Assembly (NCBI RefSeq): GCF_965201005.1
Contig: NZ_OZ241747.1
Coordinates: forward strand, 1-64,000
Length of the DNA stretch: 64,000 bases
From: Mucilaginibacter_A sp965201005
GTDB lineage: Bacteria; Bacteroidota; Bacteroidia; Sphingobacteriales; Sphingobacteriaceae
Reading direction: 5' to 3'
This document shows, one piece after another, positions 42,669 through 51,004 of the stretch. The notes under the pieces were generated by a model. It was not told where the DNA came from. It searched no databases and saw nothing but the letters and a program-made list of their open reading frames with translations. Every line of letters starts with the position of its first letter. Position 1 is the stretch's first letter. The translations under genes were made by a program, and so were the position numbers.

Positions 42669-43097
42669 TCACTCCCCGCACTTACTTAAATCCGCAGTAA
42701 CTTTTTCCAAACCGTAAACACCTTGTTTATTGCCAAACGTATTGGTGATGAAAGTGATCACTTCTGCAATTTCTATCGGTGCCAGCTGGGTTTGCGCAGG
42801 CATTTTCCCGTTGTAAAACTTACCGTTTACCACAATTAATCCCTGCTGTCCGTTTTGGATGAGGCAGGCCAGCTTGTTTTTGTTTTTGCTGAGGTAATCT
42901 GCCTTTTGCAAACCGGGGATCAAATCGCCCAAACCTTCACCGTTTTCGGCATGGCAGTTTTGGCAATTGGTTTGATAAATACTTTTCCCGATGGTGTAAT
43001 ATTTCTGATATTCCAACTCAGATTCGCTTTGGCAGGAAAACAGAAAGGTTAAAAGGACAAAGGCAAAAGGCAAAAACCACACACAGAAACGCTTCAT
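42669..43097 (-). CDS. Cytochrome c lipoprotein
   Basis: 142 residues. The signal has a lipobox (LLTFLFSCQSE). A single haem motif CQNCH follows in SIYQTNCQNCHAENGEG, with a distal Met candidate in NGKMPAQTQL. It is a small mono-haem class I cytochrome tethered to the membrane. The four-base overlap with sco suggests that it passes electrons in, or is matured with, a copper oxidase or detoxification route. No oxidase genes are in the window. Confidence 0.92.
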   Translation of the reverse strand: MKRFCVWFLPFAFVLLTFLFSCQSESELEYQKYYTIGKSIYQTNCQNCHAENGEGLGDLIPGLQKADYLSKNKNKLACLIQNGQQGLIVVNGKFYNGKMPAQTQLAPIEIAEVITFITNTFGNKQGVYGLEKVTADLSKCGE

Positions 43098-43741
43098 GCT
43101 TTTGCGTTTTCTTCCTCCATCAAAACCTTTACATCGGCAATCAGTTGTTGTACTTGTTTTTTGTCTGTTCCGTCATAAGCCCCGCGGACACGGCCTTTTT
43201 TATCTACCAAAACCAGCCAGCCCTGGTGCACATAACCGCCCGGCGCACGGCCATCTTCGGCTACAGAAACCAAGTAATTTTTCTCGGCCAATTGGTAAAC
43301 TTCTTCCTTTTTCCCCAGCAAAAAATACCACTGGTCTGCCTTTGCGCCAAGCTTTTCGGCATAAGTTTTTAAAACCGGAATGGTATCATGCCGCGGATCA
43401 ATGGTGAAAGAAACCAGTTTAAAATCCGGTTTTCCCTCGTAAGCTTTAAAAACCGTGAGCATGTTGCGCTGCATGGTCGGGCAGATGGACGGGCAGGAGG
43501 TGAAGAAAAAATCAGCCACATAAATCTTGCCGTTCAGGCTTTGCTGGGTGATGGTTTTCCGCTCCTGATCTACAAAACTAAATGGCGGGATAGTGGCGTA
43601 AACCGTATCTGTAACCTGCTTGCCGTCAATGGTTTTGGTAATCGGCTGCCGGTCACCATAAATAGGCAGTTTAGTGGCGTTTTTTTGATTACAGGCTGTA
43701 AAAGCAAGCAAAGCCAGCAAGGGTAAAATCAGTTTTTTCAT
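43094..43741 (-). CDS. SCO1/SenC family copper-binding lipoprotein
   Basis: 215 residues with a lipoprotein signal (LLAFTACNQK). The thioredoxin-like SCO domain carries the copper site CPSICP in FFFTSCPSICPTMQ and the distal His in GGYVHQGW. SCO proteins deliver copper to the CuA site of cytochrome oxidase or act as thiol reductants. It overlaps both neighbours by four bases (ATGA at each junction), making a tight three-gene operon. Confidence 0.95.
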   Translation of the reverse strand: MKKLILPLLALLAFTACNQKNATKLPIYGDRQPITKTIDGKQVTDTVYATIPPFSFVDQERKTITQQSLNGKIYVADFFFTSCPSICPTMQRNMLTVFKAYEGKPDFKLVSFTIDPRHDTIPVLKTYAEKLGAKADQWYFLLGKKEEVYQLAEKNYLVSVAEDGRAPGGYVHQGWLVLVDKKGRVRGAYDGTDKKQVQQLIADVKVLMEEENAKA

Positions 43742-44178
43742 TTCTTCTTAAATTTTAACAGATATTGGCCGGAGGCCTGGTTGACAGAATCATACTGTTT
43801 GTTGATCTGCGAAACCTGTTTTTTCTGCTGACCTAAATAATCCATGATCTGCTGGTGCGATTTGCCCGAAAAATCCGGGTTGTACTTGTTCATCCAATCA
43901 CTCATGGCATCATCGGTTTGCATAATTTTGCTGCTCAACCGGCGCATGTTTTTGTTTTCTGCAGCGGTGTCCAAACTGGGGAATGCTGTTTTTATGCTAT
44001 CTTTTTTCAGGAGCAGCGTATCCATTTTCATCTTGTTTTGCATCGCCGTTTCGCCATCGGCCATCACTTTTTCGTGCAGGTCCATCACCTGGCTTTCCAA
44101 AGTTTTTTCTTCTTTCCGGGAATCTTTGCAGGCAGCAAAAACCAACATCAAAAGCAATACACAAAGTTTGTTTTTCAT
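43738..44178 (-). CDS. Helical lipoprotein, first gene of the SCO operon
   Basis: 146 residues. The lipoprotein signal (LMLVFAACKDS) is followed by an all-helical, charged body rich in Met, Gln and Lys (VMADGETAMQNKMKMDTLLLKK; SSKIMQTDDAMSDWMNKYN), likely a coiled coil. Relatives are often named viral A-type inclusion protein, which is uninformative. The many Met residues and the SCO neighbour hint at a copper role, which is inference. An AC-type motif lies inside at 43983. Confidence 0.8.
   Translation of the reverse strand: MKNKLCVLLLMLVFAACKDSRKEEKTLESQVMDLHEKVMADGETAMQNKMKMDTLLLKKDSIKTAFPSLDTAAENKNMRRLSSKIMQTDDAMSDWMNKYNPDFSGKSHQQIMDYLGQQKKQVSQINKQYDSVNQASGQYLLKFKKK
43983..44006 (-). repeat. 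Dispersed motif copy, AC type, in the helical lipoprotein gene
   Basis: ATGCTGTTTTTA then TGCTATCTTTTTT, encoding KDSIKTAF. Confidence 0.75.
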
Positions 44179-44270
44179 TTTAAATTATATAACCTTAACC
44201 ATTTTTAATCAGTTGCATTTCGGGCAAACGCCGGGCTTATCTTTTAAATCATCGGCTCAAAACCTGTTTG

Positions 44271-44294
44271 ATACTGTTTTTACAGGCAAAAACT
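44271..44294 (-). repeat. Dispersed motif copy, AC type
   Basis: ATACTGTTTTTA then CAGGCAAAAACTT. Confidence 0.8.
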
Positions 44295-44406
44295 TTGGCT
44301 TCCTGTTTAGTTTGAAGAATGGTGCTGACCGTAAGCCGAAAACAACGCCGGCAAAACGATAGCTTAAAAAAGTTTTTCATACCAGAAAGCAATTGCTACT
44401 GATATA

Positions 44407-44431
44407 AAATTTTACTGCCTAAAAGAAGCAT
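44407..44431 (+). repeat. Dispersed motif copy, GA type
   Basis: AAATTTTACTGCC then TAAAAGAAGCAT, followed at once by a degenerate second copy. Confidence 0.85.
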
Positions 44432-44577
44432 TGCCTAAAAACAACGATGCAAAGGTAAGTGGCGGTGGCGGTTTTACAGTCTGCCGAAAACCATTTTAAC
44501 CGGAATTTTACGCTGATAAAAATGTAATTTCGGTTTTTGTGCCACCTAAAAGCTTCACCAATACGTAAAAGCCTTGC

Positions 44578-45327
44578 ATGTATTTCTTTTTTTCTAAATT
44601 ACTGATCTACTTTTTACATCCGCTCAACTGGATTTTGATCCTGCTGATCATGGCTGTTTTCATCAAAAATAACCGTTATAAACGTTCTACAATTTTGGCT
44701 GCAACAATCGTTTTCCTGTTGTTTTCCAATTCTTTTTTGCTGAACAAAGTTGCCGCCAGCTGGGACATTAAACCGGTAATTTTACCCAAACAAACCTATA
44801 GTTGTGCGTTGGTTTTAGGCGGATATATTTCTGAATACGATAAAAACACAGGTTTTTTTAACGGTGCCGCAGACCGGTTTATCCAAGCACTCAAACTAAA
44901 AGAAAGCGGCACAGCTTTACACCTGCTTTTTACCGGTGGCAATGCCAGTTTAACGCCAGATGGTTTTGTAGAAGGCAACTGGCTGCGGCAGGAGCTGCAG
45001 CCTTACCACTTTGCAGACAGCACGCTGCTTTTTGAAACGCAATCCCGCAATACCATCGAAAATATCCGTTTTTCTAAAGCCATTTTACAAGCAAAACACC
45101 TGCCGCCGCCATATTTGCTGGTTACTTCGGCTTTCCATATGCGCCGCGCTTTGCTTGTTTGCAAAAAAGCCGGTTTGCAGGTTGTGCCCTTTCCCTGCGA
45201 TCTTTCTCCTGCCGAAACCCAGTTTTCTTTTGATGATTACTTCCTTCCTTCTGCGGATGCCCTTAGCGGCTGGAACAACTATTTAAAAGAGTTTGTTGGG
45301 TATCTCATTACTTCTTTTAAGCACTAA
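44578..45327 (+). CDS. YdcF/ElyC/SanA family membrane protein
   Basis: 249 residues. Two N-terminal membrane helices (LIYFLHPLNWILILLIMAVF, STILAATIVFLLFSNSFLL) are followed by the DUF218 domain. Its motifs are ALVLGGYIS, LLFTGGNAS, ETQSRNTIENI and VTSAFHMRRA. Members act in envelope polysaccharide or peptidoglycan precursor metabolism. It precedes the MBOAT gene by 53 bases on the same strand and may share its function. Its last codons overlap a motif-like stretch at 45307-45332. Confidence 0.88.
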   Translation: MYFFFSKLLIYFLHPLNWILILLIMAVFIKNNRYKRSTILAATIVFLLFSNSFLLNKVAASWDIKPVILPKQTYSCALVLGGYISEYDKNTGFFNGAADRFIQALKLKESGTALHLLFTGGNASLTPDGFVEGNWLRQELQPYHFADSTLLFETQSRNTIENIRFSKAILQAKHLPPPYLLVTSAFHMRRALLVCKKAGLQVVPFPCDLSPAETQFSFDDYFLPSADALSGWNNYLKEFVGYLITSFKH

Positions 45328-45380
45328 ATTTTAGTTTTTTATCAAATTAAATACATACACAATCCATCTAAAACCAGCTT

Positions 45381-46826
45381 ATGCTTTTCAATTCCTACGC
45401 TTTCCTGGTTTTTTTTGTGGTGGTTACTTCGCTCTATTTTATCCTTCCGCATCGTAGCAGATGGTTGCTGCTCTTGCTGGCCAGCTGCTATTTTTATATG
45501 GCTTTTGTGCCGGTTTACATCCTGATTTTGGGTTTTACAATTGTGATCGATTACATCGCCGGCATCCGGATTGAAAAAGCGGCCGGACAAAAACGCAAGC
45601 TGTTTTTAATCCTGAGTTTGATTGCCAACATTGGTGTTTTGGTTGTTTTTAAATATTACAACTTCATCAATTTTAACCTTGGTTTTTTGTTCAAAAGTTT
45701 TAATTGGAACGATCCGCTGCCCTATCTTTCTATCCTGTTGCCCATCGGTTTATCCTTCCATACTTTCCAGGCCATGAGTTATACCATTGAAGTTTACCGC
45801 GGCAATCATCCGGCCGAAAAACACTTTGGTATTTATGCTTTGTATGTGATGTTTTATCCGCAATTGGTTGCCGGGCCGATAGAAAGGCCTCAAAATATTT
45901 TATATCAGTTTAGAGAAAAACACAGCTTTGATTACAACCTGGTTACCGGCGGATTGAAATTAGCTGCATGGGGTTTGTTTAAAAAAGTAGTGATTGCAGA
46001 TAGGCTTTCTGTTGTGGTTGATTCGGTTTACAACCATCCGCAAAACTTTAATAGTTTAGGTTTGATTATTGCAACCGTGTTTTTTGCCTTCCAGATTTAT
46101 TGTGATTTTTCCGGTTATACAGATATGGCCATCGGCATTGCCCGTGTAATGGGTTTTAAACTGATGATCAATTTCAACAAACCTTATCAGGCCAAAAGCT
46201 TGCACCAATTTTGGCAGCGATGGCATATTTCGTTGTCTTCCTGGTTCCGCGATTACTTGTATATCCCGTTGGGCGGCAACCGCGTAAGCATCCCAAGATG
46301 GTATTTTAATTTATTTATCGTGTTCTTAATCAGCGGTTTATGGCATGGTGCAAACTGGACGTACATCATCTGGGGTGCTTTGCACGGCTTTTATCTGATT
46401 TTTGCTTTGATCACTAAAAACTTTCGGAACAAATTTAACCATGCTGTTTTTATCGATAGATTTTCGTTCTTGCCCGTGCTTACAACTTTTTTGTTAGTGT
46501 GTTTTGCCTGGATTTTTTTTCGTGCCGATAATGTGCAAACAGCTTTTTACATCGCTAAAAATATTTTTATCGCTATTCCGGGTTTGATCAAAAATCCGCA
46601 TCATCTGATCCAGGATTACGGTTTAAACAACAAGGAAATGGTTTTTTCTTTGTTCCTGATTTTATTTTTGGAAGGTTTCAATTATCTGCAAAGCCACAAA
46701 AACTTCTTGCAAGTATTCGCGCAAAAACCAATTTATGTCCGCTGGGCCGCGTATTACGCTTTGCTGATCATGATTTTGGTTTTTGGCGAATTCTCCGATC
46801 GCCAGTATATTTACTTCCAATTTTAA
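45381..46826 (+). CDS. MBOAT-family O-acyltransferase (AlgI-like)
   Basis: 481 residues with about ten membrane helices. MBOAT hallmarks are YPQLVAGPIERPQNIL, DFSGYTDMAIGIARVMGF and SLHQFWQRWHISLSSWFRDYLYIPLGG. The invariant His is in SGLWHGANWTYIIWG. AlgI-like proteins pass acyl groups across the membrane to a periplasmic transferase that decorates a polysaccharide or teichoic-acid-like polymer. The next gene, four bases on, is the expected periplasmic partner. An AC-type motif at 46441 encodes HAVFIDRF. Confidence 0.94.
   Translation: MLFNSYAFLVFFVVVTSLYFILPHRSRWLLLLLASCYFYMAFVPVYILILGFTIVIDYIAGIRIEKAAGQKRKLFLILSLIANIGVLVVFKYYNFINFNLGFLFKSFNWNDPLPYLSILLPIGLSFHTFQAMSYTIEVYRGNHPAEKHFGIYALYVMFYPQLVAGPIERPQNILYQFREKHSFDYNLVTGGLKLAAWGLFKKVVIADRLSVVVDSVYNHPQNFNSLGLIIATVFFAFQIYCDFSGYTDMAIGIARVMGFKLMINFNKPYQAKSLHQFWQRWHISLSSWFRDYLYIPLGGNRVSIPRWYFNLFIVFLISGLWHGANWTYIIWGALHGFYLIFALITKNFRNKFNHAVFIDRFSFLPVLTTFLLVCFAWIFFRADNVQTAFYIAKNIFIAIPGLIKNPHHLIQDYGLNNKEMVFSLFLILFLEGFNYLQSHKNFLQVFAQKPIYVRWAAYYALLIMILVFGEFSDRQYIYFQF
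46441..46464 (-). repeat. Dispersed motif copy, AC type, inside the MBOAT gene
   Basis: ATGCTGTTTTTA then TCGATAGATTTT. Confidence 0.7.
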
Positions 46827-46830
46827 AATC

Positions 46831-47796
46831 ATGAAACAGTTTTTGATCAAAGCTTTTATCCTGATTTTAACCTTATTTGCATTATTGGTTTGGGCAGTTT
46901 TTTTACCGCCTAAACAAAGCAAACAAAACATGCTTTACACACAAATTGATAAAAATGAATTGTTAAAAAATGTTCCAAGTCCGCGCATAATTTTTGTTGG
47001 CGGATCCAACTTAGCTTATGGTTTGGACAGTAAAACCATCCAAGATTCGCTGCACATCCATCCGATCAATACCGGTATCCACATCAACATTGGTCTAAAA
47101 TTTATGCTGGAAAATACGCTGCAATATGTAAAACCAAACGACATAATTGTGCTTTCTGCTGAGTACCAGCAGTTTTATGGTGATTTGGCCGATGGCGAAG
47201 CAGAATTATTTTCGCTTGTTACCGATGTTGTACCGCAATCCCGTAAATTGCTGGATTACAAACAGTATTTTAAACTATTGAAATTACTGCCGCAGTTTGC
47301 ACAAACCAAATTGCAGCCCCGTTTTTTATTTTTGAAATACCCGCAAGATACCACAATTGGAAGATACGACCGTAAAGCTTTTGACCAATACGGCGATGCA
47401 ACTTTACATTGGAAACTTCCGGCAGAAAACCCAAAACCTTATCCCGCAATTATAACAAGTTTTAATGAAGATGCGTTACAAAGTTTGATTCGTTTCCGCA
47501 ATGCTGTATATCACAAAAAAGCAAAATTATATATCACTTTTCCGGGTTATCAATCTACATCTTATCAAATTAATGTTGCACAGATCAAACAAGTTCAGCA
47601 AAAATTAAAAGACAATTCTTTCATCATGATTTCAAATCCGGAAGAGTTTAGGATGCCGGATAGTTTGATATTTGACACGCCTTATCATTTAATCAAAAAA
47701 GGTGTTGATTTGCGTACCGATTTGTTGATTAAAGATTTGAAAAAAGTAATTAATCCGGATGTTGTTTTTCCAATTTCGGTTGATACTCAAAAATAA
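46831..47796 (+). CDS. Membrane-anchored SGNH/AlgX-like partner of the MBOAT protein
   Basis: Start is the ATG at 46831 (MKQFLIKAFILILTLFALLV), an N-terminal membrane anchor. The 321-residue protein then shows IIFVGGSNLAYGLDS, a GxSN-type nucleophile block as in SGNH/DHHW acyltransferases, with NDIIVLSAEYQQF next. A matching C-terminal Asp-x-x-His is not obvious (FDTPYHLIKKG is the best candidate). It lies four bases after the MBOAT stop. I infer that it transfers the acyl group in the periplasm. Codon use is more AT-rich toward its 3' end. Confidence 0.75.
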   Translation: MKQFLIKAFILILTLFALLVWAVFLPPKQSKQNMLYTQIDKNELLKNVPSPRIIFVGGSNLAYGLDSKTIQDSLHIHPINTGIHINIGLKFMLENTLQYVKPNDIIVLSAEYQQFYGDLADGEAELFSLVTDVVPQSRKLLDYKQYFKLLKLLPQFAQTKLQPRFLFLKYPQDTTIGRYDRKAFDQYGDATLHWKLPAENPKPYPAIITSFNEDALQSLIRFRNAVYHKKAKLYITFPGYQSTSYQINVAQIKQVQQKLKDNSFIMISNPEEFRMPDSLIFDTPYHLIKKGVDLRTDLLIKDLKKVINPDVVFPISVDTQK

Positions 47797-47804
47797 ACTT
47801 CAAT

Positions 47805-47829
47805 CATTTTTAAGGCATAAAAGAAGCAT
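47805..47829 (+). repeat. Dispersed motif copy, GA type
   Basis: CATTTTTAAGGCA then TAAAAGAAGCAT, nine bases after the partner-gene stop. It faces the copy at 47926 across the convergent gap. Confidence 0.85.
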
Positions 47830-47847
47830 TGTTCCGGTTTCGGCTGT

Positions 47848-47906
47848 AGGGAGAAATCTTCTTCAAAGCGTAAGACAATTATGTTTTTCAATAAAGATTT
47901 CTCCCT
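47848..47906. repeat. Inverted repeat around a 33-base loop
   Basis: AGGGAGAAATCTT at 47848-47860 and its perfect complement at 47894-47906. It lies between two dispersed motifs in the convergent gap and could be a further terminator or another repeat family. Confidence 0.7.
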
Positions 47907-47925
47907 TTAGGTCGAAATGACAACA

Positions 47926-47950
47926 ATGCTGTTTTTATCACCTAAAATTT
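47926..47950 (-). repeat. Dispersed motif copy, AC type
   Basis: ATGCTGTTTTTA then TCACCTAAAATTT. The last two bases overlap the stop codon of the sedolisin gene. Confidence 0.85.
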
Positions 47951-49487
47951 AAGGTAGTTTGGACAATACGCCCCAGCCGGTGCAAGCGTCCCAGCCTTTT
48001 CCGGCAGTATAACCGGTGCTGGTTTTGGTGGTTTTGTTATCGCCATCTGTAATATCACGGCACAAGTTTGGGTTGGCATACAGCGTGGGGTTGATAAAAC
48101 CGGCTGCCGTACCTTTTTTCTGATTGATCAAGGCCAACAGCCCGGCCATCAGCGGTGCAACCGCACTGGTGCCACCAATTACAAACTGCTGCCCATCCAC
48201 CAGAACTTTATAACCGGTACTCGGATCGGCATTTCCGGCCACATCCGGCACGCCGCGGCCTTTAAATTTGGTGTTGAGGGAAGCCGGCACGTTTACACCG
48301 GCCTGATAATCCGGGACCGGAAAAAAATCACTCACACCGCCGCCTGTTGCCGAATCGCTGGCGGCGTGCCAAACCGTTTCGGAAGTGATGCTGCCTGTTC
48401 CGTCTGTGAGTAATTTTGTGCCGCCGCAAGCCAAAGCATACGGACTGGAAGATGGAAAATCAACATGTACCTTGCCATCCGTTACGCCATCACCAGAGCC
48501 ATTATCGCCGGCCGCCACGCAAATAGTTACGCCCAATAGTGCCGCTGCTTTAAAGGTTTCGTTAAAATTAGTCATGGCCTGCTGTGTCCAATTCACTTCC
48601 GCAGAGCCCCAGCTGATGGAAATTACAGATGGTTTGTTGGTGGTATCGTGCACGGCCATCGTAATGGCATCCAAAAAACCCTGATCGGTATTGGGCGCAA
48701 AATAAACCACAATGGTAGCTTCCGGTGCCACCGCGCCTGCCACTTCAATATCCAGCAAAACCTCACCATCTGCACTGTTTGCGTTAGTTGGCGCGTTTTT
48801 ACCGCCATCAACCGATACTGCTTTTACCACTGGTTTTTTGATGCCCAAACTTTTAAAATAGTTGGTCAGATCGGCCGTTTTGTAGCCGCCGCCCAACTCA
48901 ATAATACCAATGCACTGGCCTTTGCCCGTTACACCGGTTGGGAAACCGTAAATTTTGGCCAACTGATCGGCCGTGTAAGCTACCGAAGCGGCATGACTTA
49001 CAATTTTGGCATCAGGTTTATAAATCTGGAACATCGGCCGTGCGGCATGGCGTTCATCGAAGCCAAAAATGCCGGTAACAATATCTTTCAGGCTTTCCGG
49101 AACGTGGATTTCGCCCGTGCGCACCCTAAACTGCTTTTTATCTTTATCCGCTTCGTGCAGATCAACGCCAAAAGCTGCTTCAAAATCGCTGATTTTTCCT
49201 TTCAAAATCACACTTCGGCGCGCATTGTCAACGGTAACGGTGGTGAGATCATGTTCGTGCGCATAATTTTCCACCGCATCGGTATCTTCCGGCGAAGCAC
49301 CAAATTGCTGTCCGTAACTTTCCCTGCTGATCCTTTCGCCGGCGGCCAATGCCTCATCCAAAGATTTTTTTCTGCGGATGCGGACCGTTACTTCAATAAA
49401 TTTTTCCGGATCGATTTTTTGTAATGCGGCCGAAGCTGGCGCAACACGATTGCTTCCTTTTAAAACAACTTTTTTTTGCGTTTTCAT
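47949..49487 (-). CDS. S53 family serine-carboxyl peptidase (sedolisin/kumamolisin type)
   Basis: Start at the ATG at 49487 (MKTQKKVVLKGSNRVAP). The 512 residues have a Pro-kumamolisin activation domain (about 30-145) and a subtilisin-like S53 domain. The catalytic set is E242 and D246 (GEVLLDIEV), oxyanion D328 (AAGDNGSGDG) and S441 (GGTSAVAP), with a C-terminal calcium-site pattern (ACTGWGVL). There is no Sec signal, though such enzymes are usually secreted and active at acid pH. A palindrome shared with dinB lies 42-62 bases upstream. Confidence 0.93.
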   Translation of the reverse strand: MKTQKKVVLKGSNRVAPASAALQKIDPEKFIEVTVRIRRKKSLDEALAAGERISRESYGQQFGASPEDTDAVENYAHEHDLTTVTVDNARRSVILKGKISDFEAAFGVDLHEADKDKKQFRVRTGEIHVPESLKDIVTGIFGFDERHAARPMFQIYKPDAKIVSHAASVAYTADQLAKIYGFPTGVTGKGQCIGIIELGGGYKTADLTNYFKSLGIKKPVVKAVSVDGGKNAPTNANSADGEVLLDIEVAGAVAPEATIVVYFAPNTDQGFLDAITMAVHDTTNKPSVISISWGSAEVNWTQQAMTNFNETFKAAALLGVTICVAAGDNGSGDGVTDGKVHVDFPSSSPYALACGGTKLLTDGTGSITSETVWHAASDSATGGGVSDFFPVPDYQAGVNVPASLNTKFKGRGVPDVAGNADPSTGYKVLVDGQQFVIGGTSAVAPLMAGLLALINQKKGTAAGFINPTLYANPNLCRDITDGDNKTTKTSTGYTAGKGWDACTGWGVLSKLP

Positions 49488-49528
49488 GCTGGTGGATTTT
49501 TTGCTAAAGATAGAAAATGAATTCAATA

Positions 49529-49549
49529 ATTACTAAAAATATTAGTAAT
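49529..49549 (-). promoter_or_regulatory. Palindromic operator candidate upstream of the sedolisin gene
   Basis: ATTACTAA, five bases, TTAGTAAT: a perfect eight-base inverted repeat. The nearly identical sequence upstream of dinB (55345-55365) suggests a common repressor. Confidence 0.6.
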
Positions 49550-49567
49550 TTGTTTTAAAAACGACTG

Positions 49568-49591
49568 GATTTTAGTCGATAAAAACAGCAT
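49568..49591 (+). repeat. Dispersed motif copy, AC type
   Basis: GATTTTAGTCGA then TAAAAACAGCAT, upstream of the sedolisin gene. Confidence 0.85.
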
Positions 49592-49653
49592 CACTAAATT
49601 TTTAAACGAAATTTAAGCTGATGCCATATCTGTGATAAAATTATTAAAAAAGA

Positions 49654-49705
49654 AAACCGGGTTTCGCTTAAAAACATATTATTGTTTTAAGGCGAAACCC
49701 GGTTT
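49654..49705 (-). terminator. Long-stem terminator of the DUF4142 gene
   Basis: Arms AAACCGGGTTTCGC and GCGAAACCCGGTTT extend inward by about eight more pairs (CTTAAAA/TTTTAAG). On the minus strand a TTTTCTTTTTT tail follows. Confidence 0.9.
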
Positions 49706-49717
49706 GGTTTTAAAGCA

Positions 49718-49742
49718 ATGCTGTTTTTACCGGCCTAAATTT
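49718..49742 (-). repeat. Dispersed motif copy, AC type
   Basis: ATGCTGTTTTTA then CCGGCCTAAATTT, between the DUF4142 stop and its terminator. Confidence 0.85.
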
Positions 49743-49746
49743 GCAA

Positions 49747-50346
49747 TTACATTTTACTGTTGTTGGCCGCGTTTTTTTTGTTGATCTCGTTATCCAATTT
49801 TTCTGCTGCAGATAAGTGCATTTTCAGCGTTGGAAGGGTTTTTACAGCAAAAGCTTTCAAATCCGGGTCTTTCAGTTCGGTGGTTGCTTTTTCAAAATCG
49901 GCCACATCTTTTTTGTGTGCGGCAACCATAATGTCCATATACTTTAAATCAAAAGCGACACTGGTTTTTAAAGCCATAGAATCTACGCGGTCCTGGAACT
50001 CTTTGCCCAAAGATTGCGGCACGCCCAATTTTTTACCGTTGGCAATGCTTTTCAGTTCGCCATCAGCTTTTTGATGGTCTTTTACCATCATCTCCCCAAA
50101 TTCTTTAACCTGCTGGTTTAAAGCGTTCCGCTGCGCCAAAGTGCCCATTTGCACTTCCAGCATACCGCCCAAAGTGGCATTGTTTACAAAGGCCGCATCT
50201 TTGGTATCTACCTGCAAAATATCAGTGGTTTTGGTGGTATCTGCCAGCGCATTTTTTTGTGCTTCTTCTTTTTTGGCATCGCTTGGCCCGCAGGAAACCG
50301 CAAACATGGCAGCAGCAATAAACAGGTAATGGTTGTATTTTTTCAT
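49747..50346 (-). CDS. DUF4142 lipoprotein
   Basis: 199 residues. The lipoprotein signal (MFAVSCGPSDAKK) is followed by the DUF4142 ferritin-like helical domain, with QVKEFGEMMVKDHQKADGEL and DLKYMDIMVAAHKKDVADFEKA. Members are envelope proteins of unknown role linked to stress in Bacteroidota. The gene stands alone and ends at a strong terminator. A motif-like stretch (GATGTTTTTATCGG) overlaps its start codon region. Confidence 0.9.
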   Translation of the reverse strand: MKKYNHYLFIAAAMFAVSCGPSDAKKEEAQKNALADTTKTTDILQVDTKDAAFVNNATLGGMLEVQMGTLAQRNALNQQVKEFGEMMVKDHQKADGELKSIANGKKLGVPQSLGKEFQDRVDSMALKTSVAFDLKYMDIMVAAHKKDVADFEKATTELKDPDLKAFAVKTLPTLKMHLSAAEKLDNEINKKNAANNSKM

Positions 50347-50504
50347 GATGTTTTTATCGGATTAAAATTGATAACCCAGCGGAAAATGAATTGTTTTTAA
50401 GGAGCGTTGTTTGAAGAGTAAGGAGCGGCACAGCAAGAATACAAAACCAATTAAACCTGATGTTTTAGCGTTTGTCTCATTCTCCGCTCTTCGCTCAAAT
50501 TCCT

Positions 50505-50512
50505 TATCTTCG
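50505..50512 (+). promoter_or_regulatory. -7-like box of rnpB
   Basis: TATCTTCG differs from TAnnTTTG by one base and lies six bases before the predicted 5' end of the RNase P RNA. The spacing fits. Confidence 0.5.
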
Positions 50513-50517
50513 CCCCA

Positions 50518-50890
50518 GGCAAAACGTTCTGCCGCTCTGTTTTTTTACGGGGAGGAAAGTCCGGGCAGCATAGGGCATCCTGCTTCCTAACGGGAAGGCG
50601 CCATCCGGATGGGCGACAGCAAGTGCCACAGAAAACAAACCGCCCAGATTTATCGGGGCAAGGGTGAAAACGTGCGGTAAGAGCGCACGGCCTGGCATGG
50701 CAACATGCCTTGCGGTAAACCTCAGGAGCTGAAAGGCCAAATAAGTTTTGGCAGCCCAAAAAGCGGCCCGCTTTTGTTGCAACGCAACGCCAAAACGGGT
50801 AGGCCGATGGAGGTGGTGGGCGATCATCATCCAAGATAAATGGCAGAAACCCGGGCAACCGGGCACAGAACCCGGCTTACAGGTTTGCCA
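50518..50890 (+). ncRNA. rnpB: RNase P RNA (bacterial class A)
   Basis: The conserved core is visible: GAGGAAAGTCCGGGC near the 5' end, GCAAGTGCCACAGAAA, GGGTGAAAACGTGCGGTAAG, then ACAGAACCCGGCTTA near the 3' end. The ends pair as GGCAAA (50518) with TTTGCC (50889), forming stem P1. It is the catalytic RNA that trims tRNA 5' leaders. Length is about 373 bases. Short open frames across it on the minus strand are not genes. Confidence 0.96.
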
Positions 50891-50905
50891 TCCGGATTTT
50901 TACAT

Positions 50906-50945
50906 CAAACCCTTTGCTGTTCGCGCAGCAAAGGGTTTGTCTTTT
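50906..50945 (+). terminator. Intrinsic terminator of rnpB
   Basis: Perfect 14-base arms CAAACCCTTTGCTG and CAGCAAAGGGTTTG around a six-base loop (TTCGCG), followed by TCTTTT. Confidence 0.92.
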
Positions 50946-51004
50946 GCGGGGCAAAACCTATCTTAGCGGCAAAAATCACCTTAAGCCTTTTAAGCAATAA
51001 ATTA

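Larger units (their letters stand above)
44179..44577. other. Intergenic gap with a cluster of motif copies
   Basis: No gene is seen in these 400 bases. They hold an AC copy at 44271, a GA copy at 44407, a degenerate copy at 44431-44447, and an imperfect one at 44502-44527. A -7-like TAATTTCG at 44525 may serve the YdcF gene. Confidence 0.6.

Noticed and set aside
50451..50866. Open frames of 120-135 codons on the minus strand across 50451-50866
   Set aside because: They lie on the RNase P RNA, whose conserved blocks explain the sequence; the peptides are Arg/Pro/Cys-rich and unlike any protein.
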